DNA of 40,719 nucleotides, taken from contig JAFTDR010000239.1 in NCBI GenBank assembly GCA_017454105.1, positions 1-40,719 on the forward strand. The letters run 5' to 3'. The stretch is from Desulfovibrionaceae bacterium. GTDB taxonomy: Bacteria > Desulfobacterota > Desulfovibrionia > Desulfovibrionales > Desulfovibrionaceae. Made by a program: the position numbers and the translations under genes. The notes under the pieces are model-generated. The model was not told the origin of the DNA. It did no database searches and saw only the letters and a program-made list of their open reading frames with translations. Below are positions 26,107 to 34,127 of the stretch, piece by piece (the first letter of the stretch is position 1; every line of letters begins with the position of its first letter).

Positions 26107-26166
26107 CTCTGCTTGTTTGTTCCGCGCTTCCTGTATCTCTTTCGATAATCTGGGCTGCCTCCTCTG
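26107..26166 (+). repeat. 60-bp direct repeat, copy A
   Basis: Matches 27402-27461 in the same orientation with about four differences; it begins CTCTGCTTGTTTGTTCCGC and ends GGGCTGCCTCCTCTG. The copies flank a 1.2 kb segment that holds the interrupted gene and the AT-rich island. Confidence 0.8.
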
Positions 26167-26324
26167 GTTTTTGGTAGAAAAAGCCTACAAACGCTTCCTA
26201 AGAAGAGAGGAAGGAGCCAAGACAAAAAGCGCAATTTTTTCTGACCGCAGTATACCAGAATCAGAGGCACTTTCAAAGACGCCATTCCCTTGTTTTTCGA
26301 CAGAAGCCAGTGACGGTGGGAGTA

Positions 26325-26368
26325 TTCTCCAGCCAAAAACAAACTGACATTTTTGCGAATGGGAGTCA
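26325..26368 (+). repeat. Dispersed 44-bp repeat, copy B
   Basis: Second copy of the segment at 22397-22440, same orientation, with the shared core AAACAAACTGACATTTTT. Confidence 0.65.
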
Positions 26369-26424
26369 GGTATTTTCAACTCCAAGTGGCAACTTCTGGC
26401 TTGCCTCTAGTATGCTGACAAACT

Positions 26425-27017
26425 TCAGTGAGAGAACTTTCCTGCGACGAACCGTTCATAGAGTGTCTTAGCAACATACGTGGCGGGGTCGGGGAGATTG
26501 TTGAGCGACTCTGTAATGGAAAGCTGCCTCGCCATACAATCTGAGATACCTGACCTACGTTTTCCCAAGTTCTCTTTGATTTCTCGCTCAATTGTCAGCT
26601 TTACACTCGACCGCATACTGGTTTTCCGCCCGTCATCCAGAGCGAAACGCTTGAAGTTCCCTATTCGGGGCGAATCATTGTGACGCCGAGTACAATCTTG
26701 GTGATATGATCGGAAACTTGGCTGAACAGGTCGCTATATCGTGCTAGAGTACCTTGCGCTTGAGATTCCGCGAGATCCATACCTTTTGACGAATCACTAT
26801 CATGCTTTTCGGCCAAGATATCGCCCAATGTCGCGACAAAGGCGGGCTCATAGCTTGCCGAAGATTTTTCGCTTTGGCGGTAGACAGCTTGGTTGATTGG
26901 GCGCATGGTATCTTGTATGTCAAGAGCAGAAATTCGGTCGCTGCCGGGGGTGGGTTTTCCCCCACTCGTGCCGATCGTGGAAGCTTCTTCATCCGAAGAG
27001 GTACCGCCCACGGACAC
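26425..27017 (-). pseudogene. Small unrecognised gene interrupted by an inverted-repeat element
   Basis: The first part (GTG at 27017 to about 26695) is an acidic, Ser/Asp-rich sequence of about 107 residues with PAFVATLGDILAEKHDS and ARYSDLFSQVSDHITK. Its reading then enters the element at 26602-26694 and stops inside it at 26661. The second part (26601-26425) encodes KLTIEREIKENLGKRRSG and ends DPATYVAKTLYERFVAGKF. Removing 95 bases (the element plus a 2-bp duplication) brings the two parts into one frame of about 166 residues. I do not know the family; helical content and polar composition would suit a secreted or coiled-coil protein. The start is uncertain: the only purine-rich site lies in the hairpin at 27021-27046. 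Confidence 0.45.
26602..26694. mobile_element. MITE-like inverted-repeat element, copy 5 (93 bp)
   Basis: Left end TACACTCGACCGCATACTGG; right end CGAATCATTGTG then CCGAGTACA. Inner arms CGCCCG and CGGGGCG pair, differing in sequence from the inner arms of copy 1 but at the same place. It splits the small minus-strand gene at 26425-27017. Confidence 0.72.
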
Positions 27018-27020
27018 AAG

Positions 27021-27055
27021 CCCTACACTAGGAAACTAGCGTAGGGATTTTTTTT
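27021..27055 (+). terminator. Intrinsic terminator on the + strand without an obvious gene
   Basis: CCCTACACTAG and CTAGCGTAGGG pair around a GAAA tetraloop with one mismatch, followed by A and eight T residues. It is a textbook rho-independent terminator, yet no + strand gene is visible upstream. It may belong to a lost gene or to a short untranslated RNA from the 26-27 kb region. Confidence 0.75.
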
Positions 27056-27330
27056 CCTAAATCAAATTCAATTTTATAAAAAAACTAGTCTAATAAATTT
27101 TTTAAAATCGCTCACAATTTTAAAGGAAACAATTCTATTTTTGTCGTATTTTTTTATAAAAATTAAATCATCTCTCTGCAGTCTAGACTTTTTTTCTATT
27201 CTCGCTTCACGCTGTCGGGATAAAAAATTACCTCTTGCATATTTTTGTAAAACTGGGGACTGAATTTGCCATAATGATGTATCGCATGCTCCAAGAAATA
27301 CGCTTGGCTGCAATAAACCCTCAAACTCCT
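27047..27330. other. AT-rich island
   Basis: This stretch is far richer in A and T than the rest of the window, with many runs of T and A. One minus-strand open frame (27313 to 27074, 79 codons) ends in a Lys/Ile/Phe-rich sequence but has no recognisable motif. It could be the remnant of foreign DNA or the promoter area of a lost gene. Confidence 0.55.
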
Positions 27331-27529
27331 TTCAATACTCGCTTGGCAGGGCACAAGTTCCTTTCCGTACTCTAATTACGTACTGTAGGCTTTTTTCTGT
27401 ACTCTGCTTGTTTGTTCCGCACATCCTGTATCTCTTCCGATACTCTGGGCTGCCTCCTCTGTACCAAACGCGCTGTAAAACCCCGTGCCCTAAGGATCTA
27501 AGGATGGGTTTTTACGGCGCTTCTGATGC
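27331..27529. other. Non-coding stretch with repeat copy
   Basis: Contains the second copy of the 60-bp direct repeat (27402-27461). I see no gene or regulatory signal beyond that. Confidence 0.5.
27402..27461 (+). repeat. 60-bp direct repeat, copy B
   Basis: Second copy of 26107-26166, about 1.3 kb away in the same orientation, with about four differences. Confidence 0.8.
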
Positions 27530-27554
27530 AAAGAGCAGGTGAAACCACCTGCTC
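27530..27554 (-). terminator. Terminator after the ttrA-like gene
   Basis: GAGCAGGTG and CACCTGCTC are perfect 9-bp complements around a 4-base loop, starting ten bases after the gene's stop on the minus strand, with a short run of three T residues. Confidence 0.65.
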
Positions 27555-27563
27555 CATGCAAAG

Positions 27564-30554
27564 CTATGAGATTTTTTGAAGCGCCACACGGGTGCTGCTG
27601 AAATCGGGGATGCCGCCCAAGGGATCCACAAGCGGTGTGTTCCCAAGACTTCCATCAAGACGCCCAAGCGCGTTAAACGACGCGCCGCGCGCCCGCGCTG
27701 GGTCAGCAAGGACGGAATCTCCCTTTGTGACCGCCGACCCGCCAAGGAAGACCGTGCCCGCATCCTGCACCGTAAGGGGAGACGCCCCCATCTGTGTGTG
27801 CCCATAGTGGAAGGAGAGCGCGACACAGCCCTGGCGAATGAGATCGGTCACATGGGCTTTTGCCGTAACTCCCTTAGGGCAAGCGCGCGATGAGAGGCGA
27901 AGCGTGTCTCCCTCAACAACAGAGAGGCGCTCAGCATCCTTTGTATTGATGTGTACGGCGTTTTCGGGAAAGAGTTCCAAGGCCATGGAATGACTTATGC
28001 TCCGCGACTGGGCATGAACGTGCATCTTATAGGTCACGGCGTAGAAGGGAAAGTCCTGCTCATCCGCAAGCGCTGAGCCATCCGCGCAGCACTGACCTGC
28101 GAGCTTGGGAACACCGCAGAAACGCTCGCCTGTAATGGAATTGCGGCTCATGGCAAGTTTTTCATTATAGATCGCAAGCTGTTTGATTCCGAACTTGTGC
28201 CAGCCCCCTGCAAAGAGGGATGCGTAGGGTTGATTGAACACACCGCCGCGCAAGGCAAGTGAGCAAACAGCCGCCCACTCGTCCTCTGTAAGGCATGTTC
28301 TGTAGCGCGCAAAGGGTGCATTCTTCTCGACCAATGCGCGGTCAGCGGCAGAGGCTTTGGCGCACTTGCCGGATGCGGCCAGATTCGCAAGGGCCCGCAT
28401 ATAAAAATCTTCTGCCCTGTGCAGCGCGTGCATGCCCCCGCGAGCATCCGGTATGGCCTTCTCACCGAAACCTGGAAGCTTGAGATACTCCGCGACATCG
28501 ATAAGGAAGGTCTCCATGCTAAACGCGCGTCCGTCGTCCGTCTTTCCGGTCAAGGGCTCAATCGCCGGAATGCGCACTGTAGAAAACTTCAACGCCGGCG
28601 CGTGGGGGCCCATAAAGGCGTATTTTCCCTCAAGCCATGTCAGATCCGGCACAATGTAATCAGCATAGACATTGGATTCGTTCACGCAAATATCTATCGA
28701 GATGTGCAGTGGAACGGTATCTTGATCCTGAAGAGCTTCAATATACCGCGTTCCGCCGGGAATGGAATAGACGGGATTAAAGAAAAATGTGCAGAGTATC
28801 TGACAGGCATACGGATATTTCTGGGCTATGCCATTCATGGCCTCGACGCACAAACCACCCCGCGTAAAAGAAAACCAGGGGCGTTTCGCCGGATAGCCGG
28901 ACCCTGTTTTCCGTTTTTTTTCTGCGTATTCAGACGACTGTTCGTACGAGGCGCCCTCGCGGGAAATCTTGACACCATGCGCCTTGGGCTTTCCCGCAAC
29001 CTTCGTTAAATCATAGAGGCCCTTATTCCAGGGGCCGGCGCTCCCCCCCGCATGCAGATACCCGCCTTCCGCGTTGCAGCTGCCTATTAGGACATTTAAG
29101 AGAGCCACGGCATAGGAGGCCTGCGTGCCCCCCACGTAGTTGCCGCAGCCATGGTATTGGCAGACAGCAGCCTTTGTGCCGTGCGCGGTAAATTCTTTTG
29201 TCACCTCGATAATATCTTTGGAAGCAATGCCACACAATGCGGCATACTCGTCAAGCGTGTGCGCACAGGCCTGTTTTGCAAGAAGGGAAAAGGCAGTTTC
29301 TGTCTGAACGATTCCCCCATGAGCCAGCCTGACGCGCGGTGCAGCCATGAGACTGGCCTCTTCGCCAAGCCCTGATGGGGAAATGGCTTTTGAGGAGAGT
29401 GCCTGCACCATACAATCCTGACTCTCGCGGCTCCCCTCTGGCAATGTTTCAACCTGCCCGCGTCGCAAAAATTTCCCATAGTCAGGATGCCCAGGCTCAG
29501 TGATCACAAGATGACAGGCATTTGTACAGGAAAGCATGCCTCTTTTTTCGGCAAGAGAAGGACAGTGCGCTGTCAAGTATGGCGCGTTGTACCATTTCTT
29601 TTCGATAATGATCTGGATCATCGCAAGAGCGAGCGCGCCGTCTTGTCCAGGGATAATGGGCAACCAGCGATCCGCATGTGCCGCGGCGTGGGTCGCCCTA
29701 GGATCCACAACCGTGAAGTGCAGCTCTTTTTTTGCATGGCGCTCGGCCAGAAGTGCCCCATAATAATTGATGCCAGGCTGCAGGGCCTCATAGACATTGG
29801 CGCCAAAAATGAGCATGTACTCGCAGCGCATCGGATCCGCTTTCAGCTCAACATCCTTGCCATTTGTCAGCGCGTAATTGCCCATGCGAAAGCCTAAGCC
29901 GCAAATATCCGTGTGGCTTATTCGATTCACAGACCCTATGGCATCGCGGACAAAACGCGTTGAAAAATGCTGATAGCCTGCCTGATCTCTTCCGCCAATA
30001 AAAACAAGGCCGTTCCGCTTGCTTCCAAGCTCAGGTGATGCGGGATCGATGGGATCATCAGAGAGAAGATCGCGAAAGCCTGGGTACTTGCGCGTGTCGC
30101 CAAGTGAGGCAAAGAGCTGGCCGCCTTCTGACACTTCCCGAATGAGTTCGGACCAGGATATCGGCTCAAACTTTCCCTCACCGCGCTTTCCAACGCGTTT
30201 GAGTGGACGCCGTATTCGATACGGATCAAAAGCGTACTCGCAGGCTGAGTGCGCTTTCCCGCACACAGGCGCGGGCTCTTTTTGGGCGACTCTCGGATCC
30301 GTTGCCGGATCAAGGGGTTTTCCCCCTGTGCAGTACGGGTGATAGGGATTGCCAGAAATGCTGGTCACTTTGCCGTCACGTCCAACAAAGACACGCGCCC
30401 CGCATCTGGCATTGCAGCCAAGACAGGTTGTGAACACAGCGTGCGAGGATTCTTCCTCTGGCTTTTGCGCAGCAAAACAGGCCTCGGACGAAAGAAAGGC
30501 CCCGCAGGCCATAGCCCCAGCTGCCTTTACAAACGAGCGTCGCCCGTCTTGCAT
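27564..30554 (-). CDS. Tat-exported molybdopterin oxidoreductase, tetrathionate reductase A-like
   Basis: Catalytic subunit of a periplasmic DMSO-reductase-family enzyme, 996 residues, the size of TtrA. It has a twin-arginine signal (GRRSFVKAAGAMACGAF). The [4Fe-4S] motif CLGCNARC with a distant fourth cysteine is at about residues 43-75. The bis-MGD domain contains SHTDICGLGFRMGNYAL, where the cysteine (about 216) is the likely Mo ligand, LIFGANVYEA and VVDPRATHAA. A C-terminal molybdopterin-dinucleotide-binding domain begins around 860. The start at 30554 has GGAGGT just upstream and overlaps the ferredoxin gene by 28 bases. TtrA family is my best reading; arsenate, polysulfide or another sulfur oxyanion cannot be excluded. 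No membrane quinol subunit lies beside it. Confidence 0.8.
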   Translation of the reverse strand: MQDGRRSFVKAAGAMACGAFLSSEACFAAQKPEEESSHAVFTTCLGCNARCGARVFVGRDGKVTSISGNPYHPYCTGGKPLDPATDPRVAQKEPAPVCGKAHSACEYAFDPYRIRRPLKRVGKRGEGKFEPISWSELIREVSEGGQLFASLGDTRKYPGFRDLLSDDPIDPASPELGSKRNGLVFIGGRDQAGYQHFSTRFVRDAIGSVNRISHTDICGLGFRMGNYALTNGKDVELKADPMRCEYMLIFGANVYEALQPGINYYGALLAERHAKKELHFTVVDPRATHAAAHADRWLPIIPGQDGALALAMIQIIIEKKWYNAPYLTAHCPSLAEKRGMLSCTNACHLVITEPGHPDYGKFLRRGQVETLPEGSRESQDCMVQALSSKAISPSGLGEEASLMAAPRVRLAHGGIVQTETAFSLLAKQACAHTLDEYAALCGIASKDIIEVTKEFTAHGTKAAVCQYHGCGNYVGGTQASYAVALLNVLIGSCNAEGGYLHAGGSAGPWNKGLYDLTKVAGKPKAHGVKISREGASYEQSSEYAEKKRKTGSGYPAKRPWFSFTRGGLCVEAMNGIAQKYPYACQILCTFFFNPVYSIPGGTRYIEALQDQDTVPLHISIDICVNESNVYADYIVPDLTWLEGKYAFMGPHAPALKFSTVRIPAIEPLTGKTDDGRAFSMETFLIDVAEYLKLPGFGEKAIPDARGGMHALHRAEDFYMRALANLAASGKCAKASAADRALVEKNAPFARYRTCLTEDEWAAVCSLALRGGVFNQPYASLFAGGWHKFGIKQLAIYNEKLAMSRNSITGERFCGVPKLAGQCCADGSALADEQDFPFYAVTYKMHVHAQSRSISHSMALELFPENAVHINTKDAERLSVVEGDTLRLSSRACPKGVTAKAHVTDLIRQGCVALSFHYGHTQMGASPLTVQDAGTVFLGGSAVTKGDSVLADPARARGASFNALGRLDGSLGNTPLVDPLGGIPDFSSTRVALQKIS

Positions 30555-31174
30555 ATGGCACCTCCTTCCACAAGTGGAATATAAAAAATCACAGCCTCTT
30601 TGGGACTCCCCTCAATTGGGGCGAGGGTTGGGTCCTGTAAAGCCTTGGCAAAGTCCCCTGTTGGATGCAAGAAATCACCAAAAAGCCGCGCATGGCTTGC
30701 GCAGCTTTCCACACACGGAGGGCCCATCTCGATCTCCGTGCAAAGTTCGCACTTATACGCTTTCTTCTCAAAGAGCGATATCATGCCATACCGACACGCG
30801 GACACACACTGCCCGCAGCCCACACAGCGCTCAGAGACGACGCGTACAATGCCTGAAGCATCGCGGATAAGCGCATTTTCCGGGCATACGGGAAGGCAGT
30901 CCGGCATTGGGCACTGCTGGCAGAGCATAGGCGTAAAGGTAGGACGCAATCCAATTTCTTTTTCGAGAATCTTTGTCCGCCAAAGCCCTTTCAGGGGCAA
31001 AGCACTGCGGCAGGCAAGGGTACAGGACTGGCAGCCAAAACAACGGTTGAGATCAACGATCATGCCCCACTTGTGGGCTTCTTGAGCATTGGCCTTTGCC
31101 AAGGGCGCAAGGGCTGCTCCGGCCACAATCGCGGTCAAAAGCGTTCTGCGTGAGCGATCGACTTCTTTCTTCAT
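30527..31174 (-). CDS. Four-cluster ferredoxin subunit, TtrB/NrfC-like
   Basis: Electron-transfer subunit of the adjacent molybdoenzyme, 215 residues. It has its own Tat signal (RSRRTLLTAIVAGAALAPLA) and four cysteine groups for [4Fe-4S] clusters: CFGCQSCTLAC, CQQCPMPDCLPVC, CVGCGQCVSAC and CELCTEIEMGPPCVESC. This arrangement is shared by TtrB, NrfC and PsrB. The ATG at 31174 has AGGA upstream and begins the signal; the frame upstream is not signal-like. It overlaps the catalytic gene and follows the transglutaminase gene by 52 bases, so the three form one operon. The usual membrane partner (TtrC/NrfD) is missing. Confidence 0.88.
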   Translation of the reverse strand: MKKEVDRSRRTLLTAIVAGAALAPLAKANAQEAHKWGMIVDLNRCFGCQSCTLACRSALPLKGLWRTKILEKEIGLRPTFTPMLCQQCPMPDCLPVCPENALIRDASGIVRVVSERCVGCGQCVSACRYGMISLFEKKAYKCELCTEIEMGPPCVESCASHARLFGDFLHPTGDFAKALQDPTLAPIEGSPKEAVIFYIPLVEGGAICKTGDARL

Positions 31175-31226
31175 ACTATCCTCGGGCCGGCGAAAATCTC
31201 TTTCGCCGGCCATTGTATTCTCTCGT

Positions 31227-32249
31227 TTAGTCAGCGGTGAAATGGACAGAGAAGGCAAAGTCTGACGGAGCGAAATAGTCAAGCGCTTTGCCGTCCACTT
31301 CGGCATACGGATACATGAAGTAGCCAACAGGCTCGCCCTTCATACCAGGGAAAGCCACGCCGTGTTCGCCACGATTTAACGCGATGCGGAACAAATTGTC
31401 GCCATTCCAGAAAAACTTTGTGTACTCCTGAGCCTTAGGGGATTTTTCAGCAAGCTTCTCAACAAGCATGGCCTTGCGGACATCCGCGGGATCGGCCATC
31501 ACCCAGCCGTGCCCAGGAAGATAGAATTCAGCCCAGCAGTGGAAATCGCCTGTGATCGCACCATTTGTCCCCTTAATACGCAGCCCGTACACATCACGTG
31601 CAGGTATCCCTGCTGCGCGAGCAACTGTGATAAAGACAGAGCTTATATCAGCGCATTTCCCGCCGCCGTGTGCCTCAGTCAATGTCTTAATGGCTTCACC
31701 AAGTCCGCAGCCGCGCACATCGGGATCGCGGAAGGTGTGATCAATCGTCCACAGATAGACACCATAGGCCTTGTCGCGCATTGTCTTGGCATTGGCTGTT
31801 GCCTCTTTTGCGCAACGCACAACCTCTGGATGCGTCACAGGCAAATAGTCGTTGGCAAGAAGCTTGGACCGCACATCAACTGGTATCACACTGTCTCCGT
31901 CAGGCAGTGCTTTGCCCTTCGTGTACTTGGAATCAACATGGAAACGCATGGTAAGCGACGGCTTTTCGGAAAGAGACTTCCAGCTTGCTTTCAGATAGAA
32001 CGAGCCACTCTTCGGATCGCGGTATACGCCCTGCTCTGAGAAATTGCCGGATACCTGCATATCTGTAATATCTTGGTAGTTGTCCGAAAGAGGATAGGGC
32101 AAATAGACAAGAGCGGTCTTCGCATCCGGTTTTGTTTTGAGATCAACAGAAAAGGTCACGGTGCCGGACTTTTTTTCGGCCGTATAAGCCTCTTGCACGG
32201 AAAAGAAAAGGAAAGCGAAAAGGGTGAGGAAGAGAAAAGCATTCCGCAT
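31227..32249 (-). CDS. Exported transglutaminase-like (cysteine protease fold) protein
   Basis: Secreted or periplasmic protein of 340 residues with a cleavable signal (FLFLTLFAFLFFSVQEAYTA, about 4-23). A beta-rich N-terminal part with YLPYPLSDNYQDI leads to a transglutaminase-like core. There the catalytic Cys lies in GGGKCADISSVF (about residue 199), the His in GDFHCWAEFYL and the Asp in VMADPADV. Such proteins may cleave, cross-link or simply bind peptides. The ATG at 32249 has GAGGAG upstream. It is the first gene of the operon with the molybdoenzyme, so it may help to fold or process that enzyme or feed its substrate; this link is inference. Confidence 0.82.
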   Translation of the reverse strand: MRNAFLFLTLFAFLFFSVQEAYTAEKKSGTVTFSVDLKTKPDAKTALVYLPYPLSDNYQDITDMQVSGNFSEQGVYRDPKSGSFYLKASWKSLSEKPSLTMRFHVDSKYTKGKALPDGDSVIPVDVRSKLLANDYLPVTHPEVVRCAKEATANAKTMRDKAYGVYLWTIDHTFRDPDVRGCGLGEAIKTLTEAHGGGKCADISSVFITVARAAGIPARDVYGLRIKGTNGAITGDFHCWAEFYLPGHGWVMADPADVRKAMLVEKLAEKSPKAQEYTKFFWNGDNLFRIALNRGEHGVAFPGMKGEPVGYFMYPYAEVDGKALDYFAPSDFAFSVHFTAD

Positions 32250-32459
32250 ACAAAAACTCCTCAATACAAGGTTTTGGCTGCACACGCAGCCGACAAGACT
32301 TCCGTCAGCAAACGACAACGGAAGAGGAAAACAAGAGGAGAAGCGCAGGCGGAAATGGATGGGAGAGAGGGAGGGGGAAGAAGGAAGGTATTGGAGGCAA
32401 GATATGGCGGGTACTCTGGCACGTAAGCCAAGGGGGTGCATGAGCGACCGCAACCTTTG

Positions 32460-32542
32460 CCTCACAAAACAAATTCCGGGTGTGCGACATCCAGTCCACC
32501 TGCGCACGCTGTCAGGTGGACTCGAAGGTAAGTTGTGTGAGG
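32460..32542. repeat. Nested palindrome, 10-bp inner and 7-bp outer arms
   Basis: Inner arms AGTCCACCTG (32493-32502) and CAGGTGGACT (32513-32522) are exact complements. Outer arms CCTCACA (32460-32466) and TGTGAGG (32536-32542) also match exactly. No T-run follows. Confidence 0.7.
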
Positions 32543-32618
32543 AAAAAGAATGCGTGCATCACTGTCGTACCCGGAAGGAATGGTGTTACGATCTGTCTTG
32601 GGATCTTTAGGAGCTGTG

Positions 32619-32657
32619 CCGCGCTCATACGTGTACGTATGACGCACACGAGCGCGG
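32619..32657. repeat. Nested palindrome after murJ
   Basis: CCGCGCTC (32619-32626) pairs with GAGCGCGG (32650-32657), and within it CATACG pairs with CGTATG. It begins about 30 bases after the murJ stop on the minus strand and could end that transcript, although no T-run follows. Confidence 0.6.
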
Positions 32658-32689
32658 GCAATAAGCGTACGTTGATTTGGGGAAGCGTG

Positions 32690-34108
32690 TCAAGCCCGTC
32701 CGCGCAAAACTCGAGACTTTAGGCGCGCACAATCGCGGGGAGAAAGACAGGCGAGGGCCAAAAGCCAGGCAAGAACGCCAGATACGACACTCACGCTGAC
32801 TGAGGGAAGAAAGAGAAAGACGACTTTTGCCGTGAAACCAGCAGCGAGCGCGCAGAAGCTTGCGTACAAGAAAAAACGATACGAGGGGCGGAAAAGTGAG
32901 ATAAGAGGCGCAGCAAGAAGCAGAGCCTGCACAAAAAAGCCCACTGTGGCGCAGAGAACAGGCGCTAGCCCCAAAGCAAGAAGCGTGGCAGCAGCAAGAA
33001 AGGCCAGAAGAGAGGCTATAGCCGCATACACGATCGATCCGCGCGCAAAAGAGGCCCCAAGGAAAAGACGGGATGCGGCGCAAGCTGGAAGAGCCGGCAA
33101 AAGCGCGTAGAGGTAGGAGACTGTGCAGTGAACCCCGTTTGCGTCGAAATTGCCGTGGCAAAAAAGCGCTGTCACAAGAGGTTCTGCAACAGCAAAGAGA
33201 CCGGTCACGCAGGGGAAAAGCAAGAGATAGGTCCAGTGAAGGGAGCATTCAAGGAGACGCCGAAAGCGGGCACGATTCCCTCTTTGCACAGAGCGGCTCA
33301 ACTGCGGCAAACTCGCCATGCCAAAGCAGACGCCGATTAACCCTAAAGGCAGCTCAAGAAGGCGCTCGGCGTAAAAAAGACCGGCTGCCTGCCCTTCCCC
33401 CTGCATTGAGAGGGCAATCAAGACAAGAAAAAGAATAAGGTGATAGGCAGAAGCCGAAGCGAGGTTGAGAGGCTGCGCGCAGACGAGTGTGCGCGCTCTC
33501 GCCCAAGCCTCTGGGCTTGGGGAAGACGTATGGAGTGTGCGCGAAAGCGCTTGGGCCAAAAGGGCCCACTGCAGGACCCCTGCGCAGACAAAACCAAGAG
33601 CTGTTAGGGGAAGCGCTCGCTCTGGGAAGAAGGCTGCAAGACCAAGAAAGGCGAGAAGACAAAGATTAAAGACTATCGGCGAGAGCGCCGGAAGAAGAAA
33701 ATGTCCCCTTGCATGCAGATACGCCATGCACAGGGCCGCAAGCCCCGCAAAAAAAAGGTATGGGGCAACCAAGAAAAGAAGAGGACGCAAAAGATCAGAA
33801 GCAAAACAAGATACGATAAGGGCGAGCAGTGTCAGGCAGAAAAAAAGACGCATCACGATCGCACGCACTGCCGTGTAGATATCCTCTGCCTGGCTCTCAC
33901 CAGTGAACGCTGCCGTTAAATGCATAGAGAGACTGCCCTCTGCGAGAAGACGACGCACGATATGCGGCACGCGCAAGGCTTGGGCCAAAAGATCCCCGGC
34001 AAGGCCCGAGCCCACAATCCAGGCGATTGCGAGATCGCGGCAAAGCCCAAGAATGCGGGAGAGAAGAGAAAAAAGCAGCAGTCGTGAGGAAAGAGAGAGG
34101 ATATCCAT
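32690..34108 (-). CDS. murJ: Lipid II flippase MurJ
   Basis: Inner-membrane flippase of the MOP superfamily that moves lipid II to the periplasm for peptidoglycan synthesis. The 472-residue protein is almost wholly hydrophobic, with about 12-14 TM segments. Family features are the N-terminal SRILGLCRDLAIAWIVGSG, LAEGSLSMHLTAAF, and the central YAERLLELPLGLIGVCFGMA. The ATG at 34108 has AGAGG six bases upstream. It is somewhat shorter than E. coli MurJ (511). It is 19 bases after queF and probably shares its transcript. Confidence 0.92.
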   Translation of the reverse strand: MDILSLSSRLLLFSLLSRILGLCRDLAIAWIVGSGLAGDLLAQALRVPHIVRRLLAEGSLSMHLTAAFTGESQAEDIYTAVRAIVMRLFFCLTLLALIVSCFASDLLRPLLFLVAPYLFFAGLAALCMAYLHARGHFLLPALSPIVFNLCLLAFLGLAAFFPERALPLTALGFVCAGVLQWALLAQALSRTLHTSSPSPEAWARARTLVCAQPLNLASASAYHLILFLVLIALSMQGEGQAAGLFYAERLLELPLGLIGVCFGMASLPQLSRSVQRGNRARFRRLLECSLHWTYLLLFPCVTGLFAVAEPLVTALFCHGNFDANGVHCTVSYLYALLPALPACAASRLFLGASFARGSIVYAAIASLLAFLAAATLLALGLAPVLCATVGFFVQALLLAAPLISLFRPSYRFFLYASFCALAAGFTAKVVFLFLPSVSVSVVSGVLAWLLALACLSPRDCARLKSRVLRGRA

Positions 34109-34127
34109 TGTGCCTCTCTTCGATGCG

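Larger units (their letters stand above)
25892..26424. other. Stretch without a supported gene
   Basis: Upstream of the thioredoxin gene nothing is clearly coding. Two segments are repeated elsewhere: 26107-26166 (second copy at 27402-27461) and 26325-26368 (second copy at 22397-22440). Short minus-strand frames such as 26185-26385 run across a repeat and are not convincing. Confidence 0.5.
32250..32689. promoter_or_regulatory. Palindrome-rich leader of the transglutaminase-ttrBA operon
   Basis: No gene here. The stretch has a perfect hairpin GGCTGC-ACAC-GCAGCC at 32276-32291, just before the ribosome binding site. A pyrimidine-rich tract on the minus strand covers about 32335-32395. A nested palindrome is at 32460-32542 and another at 32619-32657. 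The operon's promoter should be here; I could not fix it. A structured leader or regulator binding sites are both possible. Confidence 0.45.

Noticed and set aside
26661..27017. Resemblance of the small acidic protein to type III secretion inner-rod proteins
   Set aside because: The apparent C-terminal similarity includes residues contributed by the inserted repeat element; no other secretion gene is nearby.
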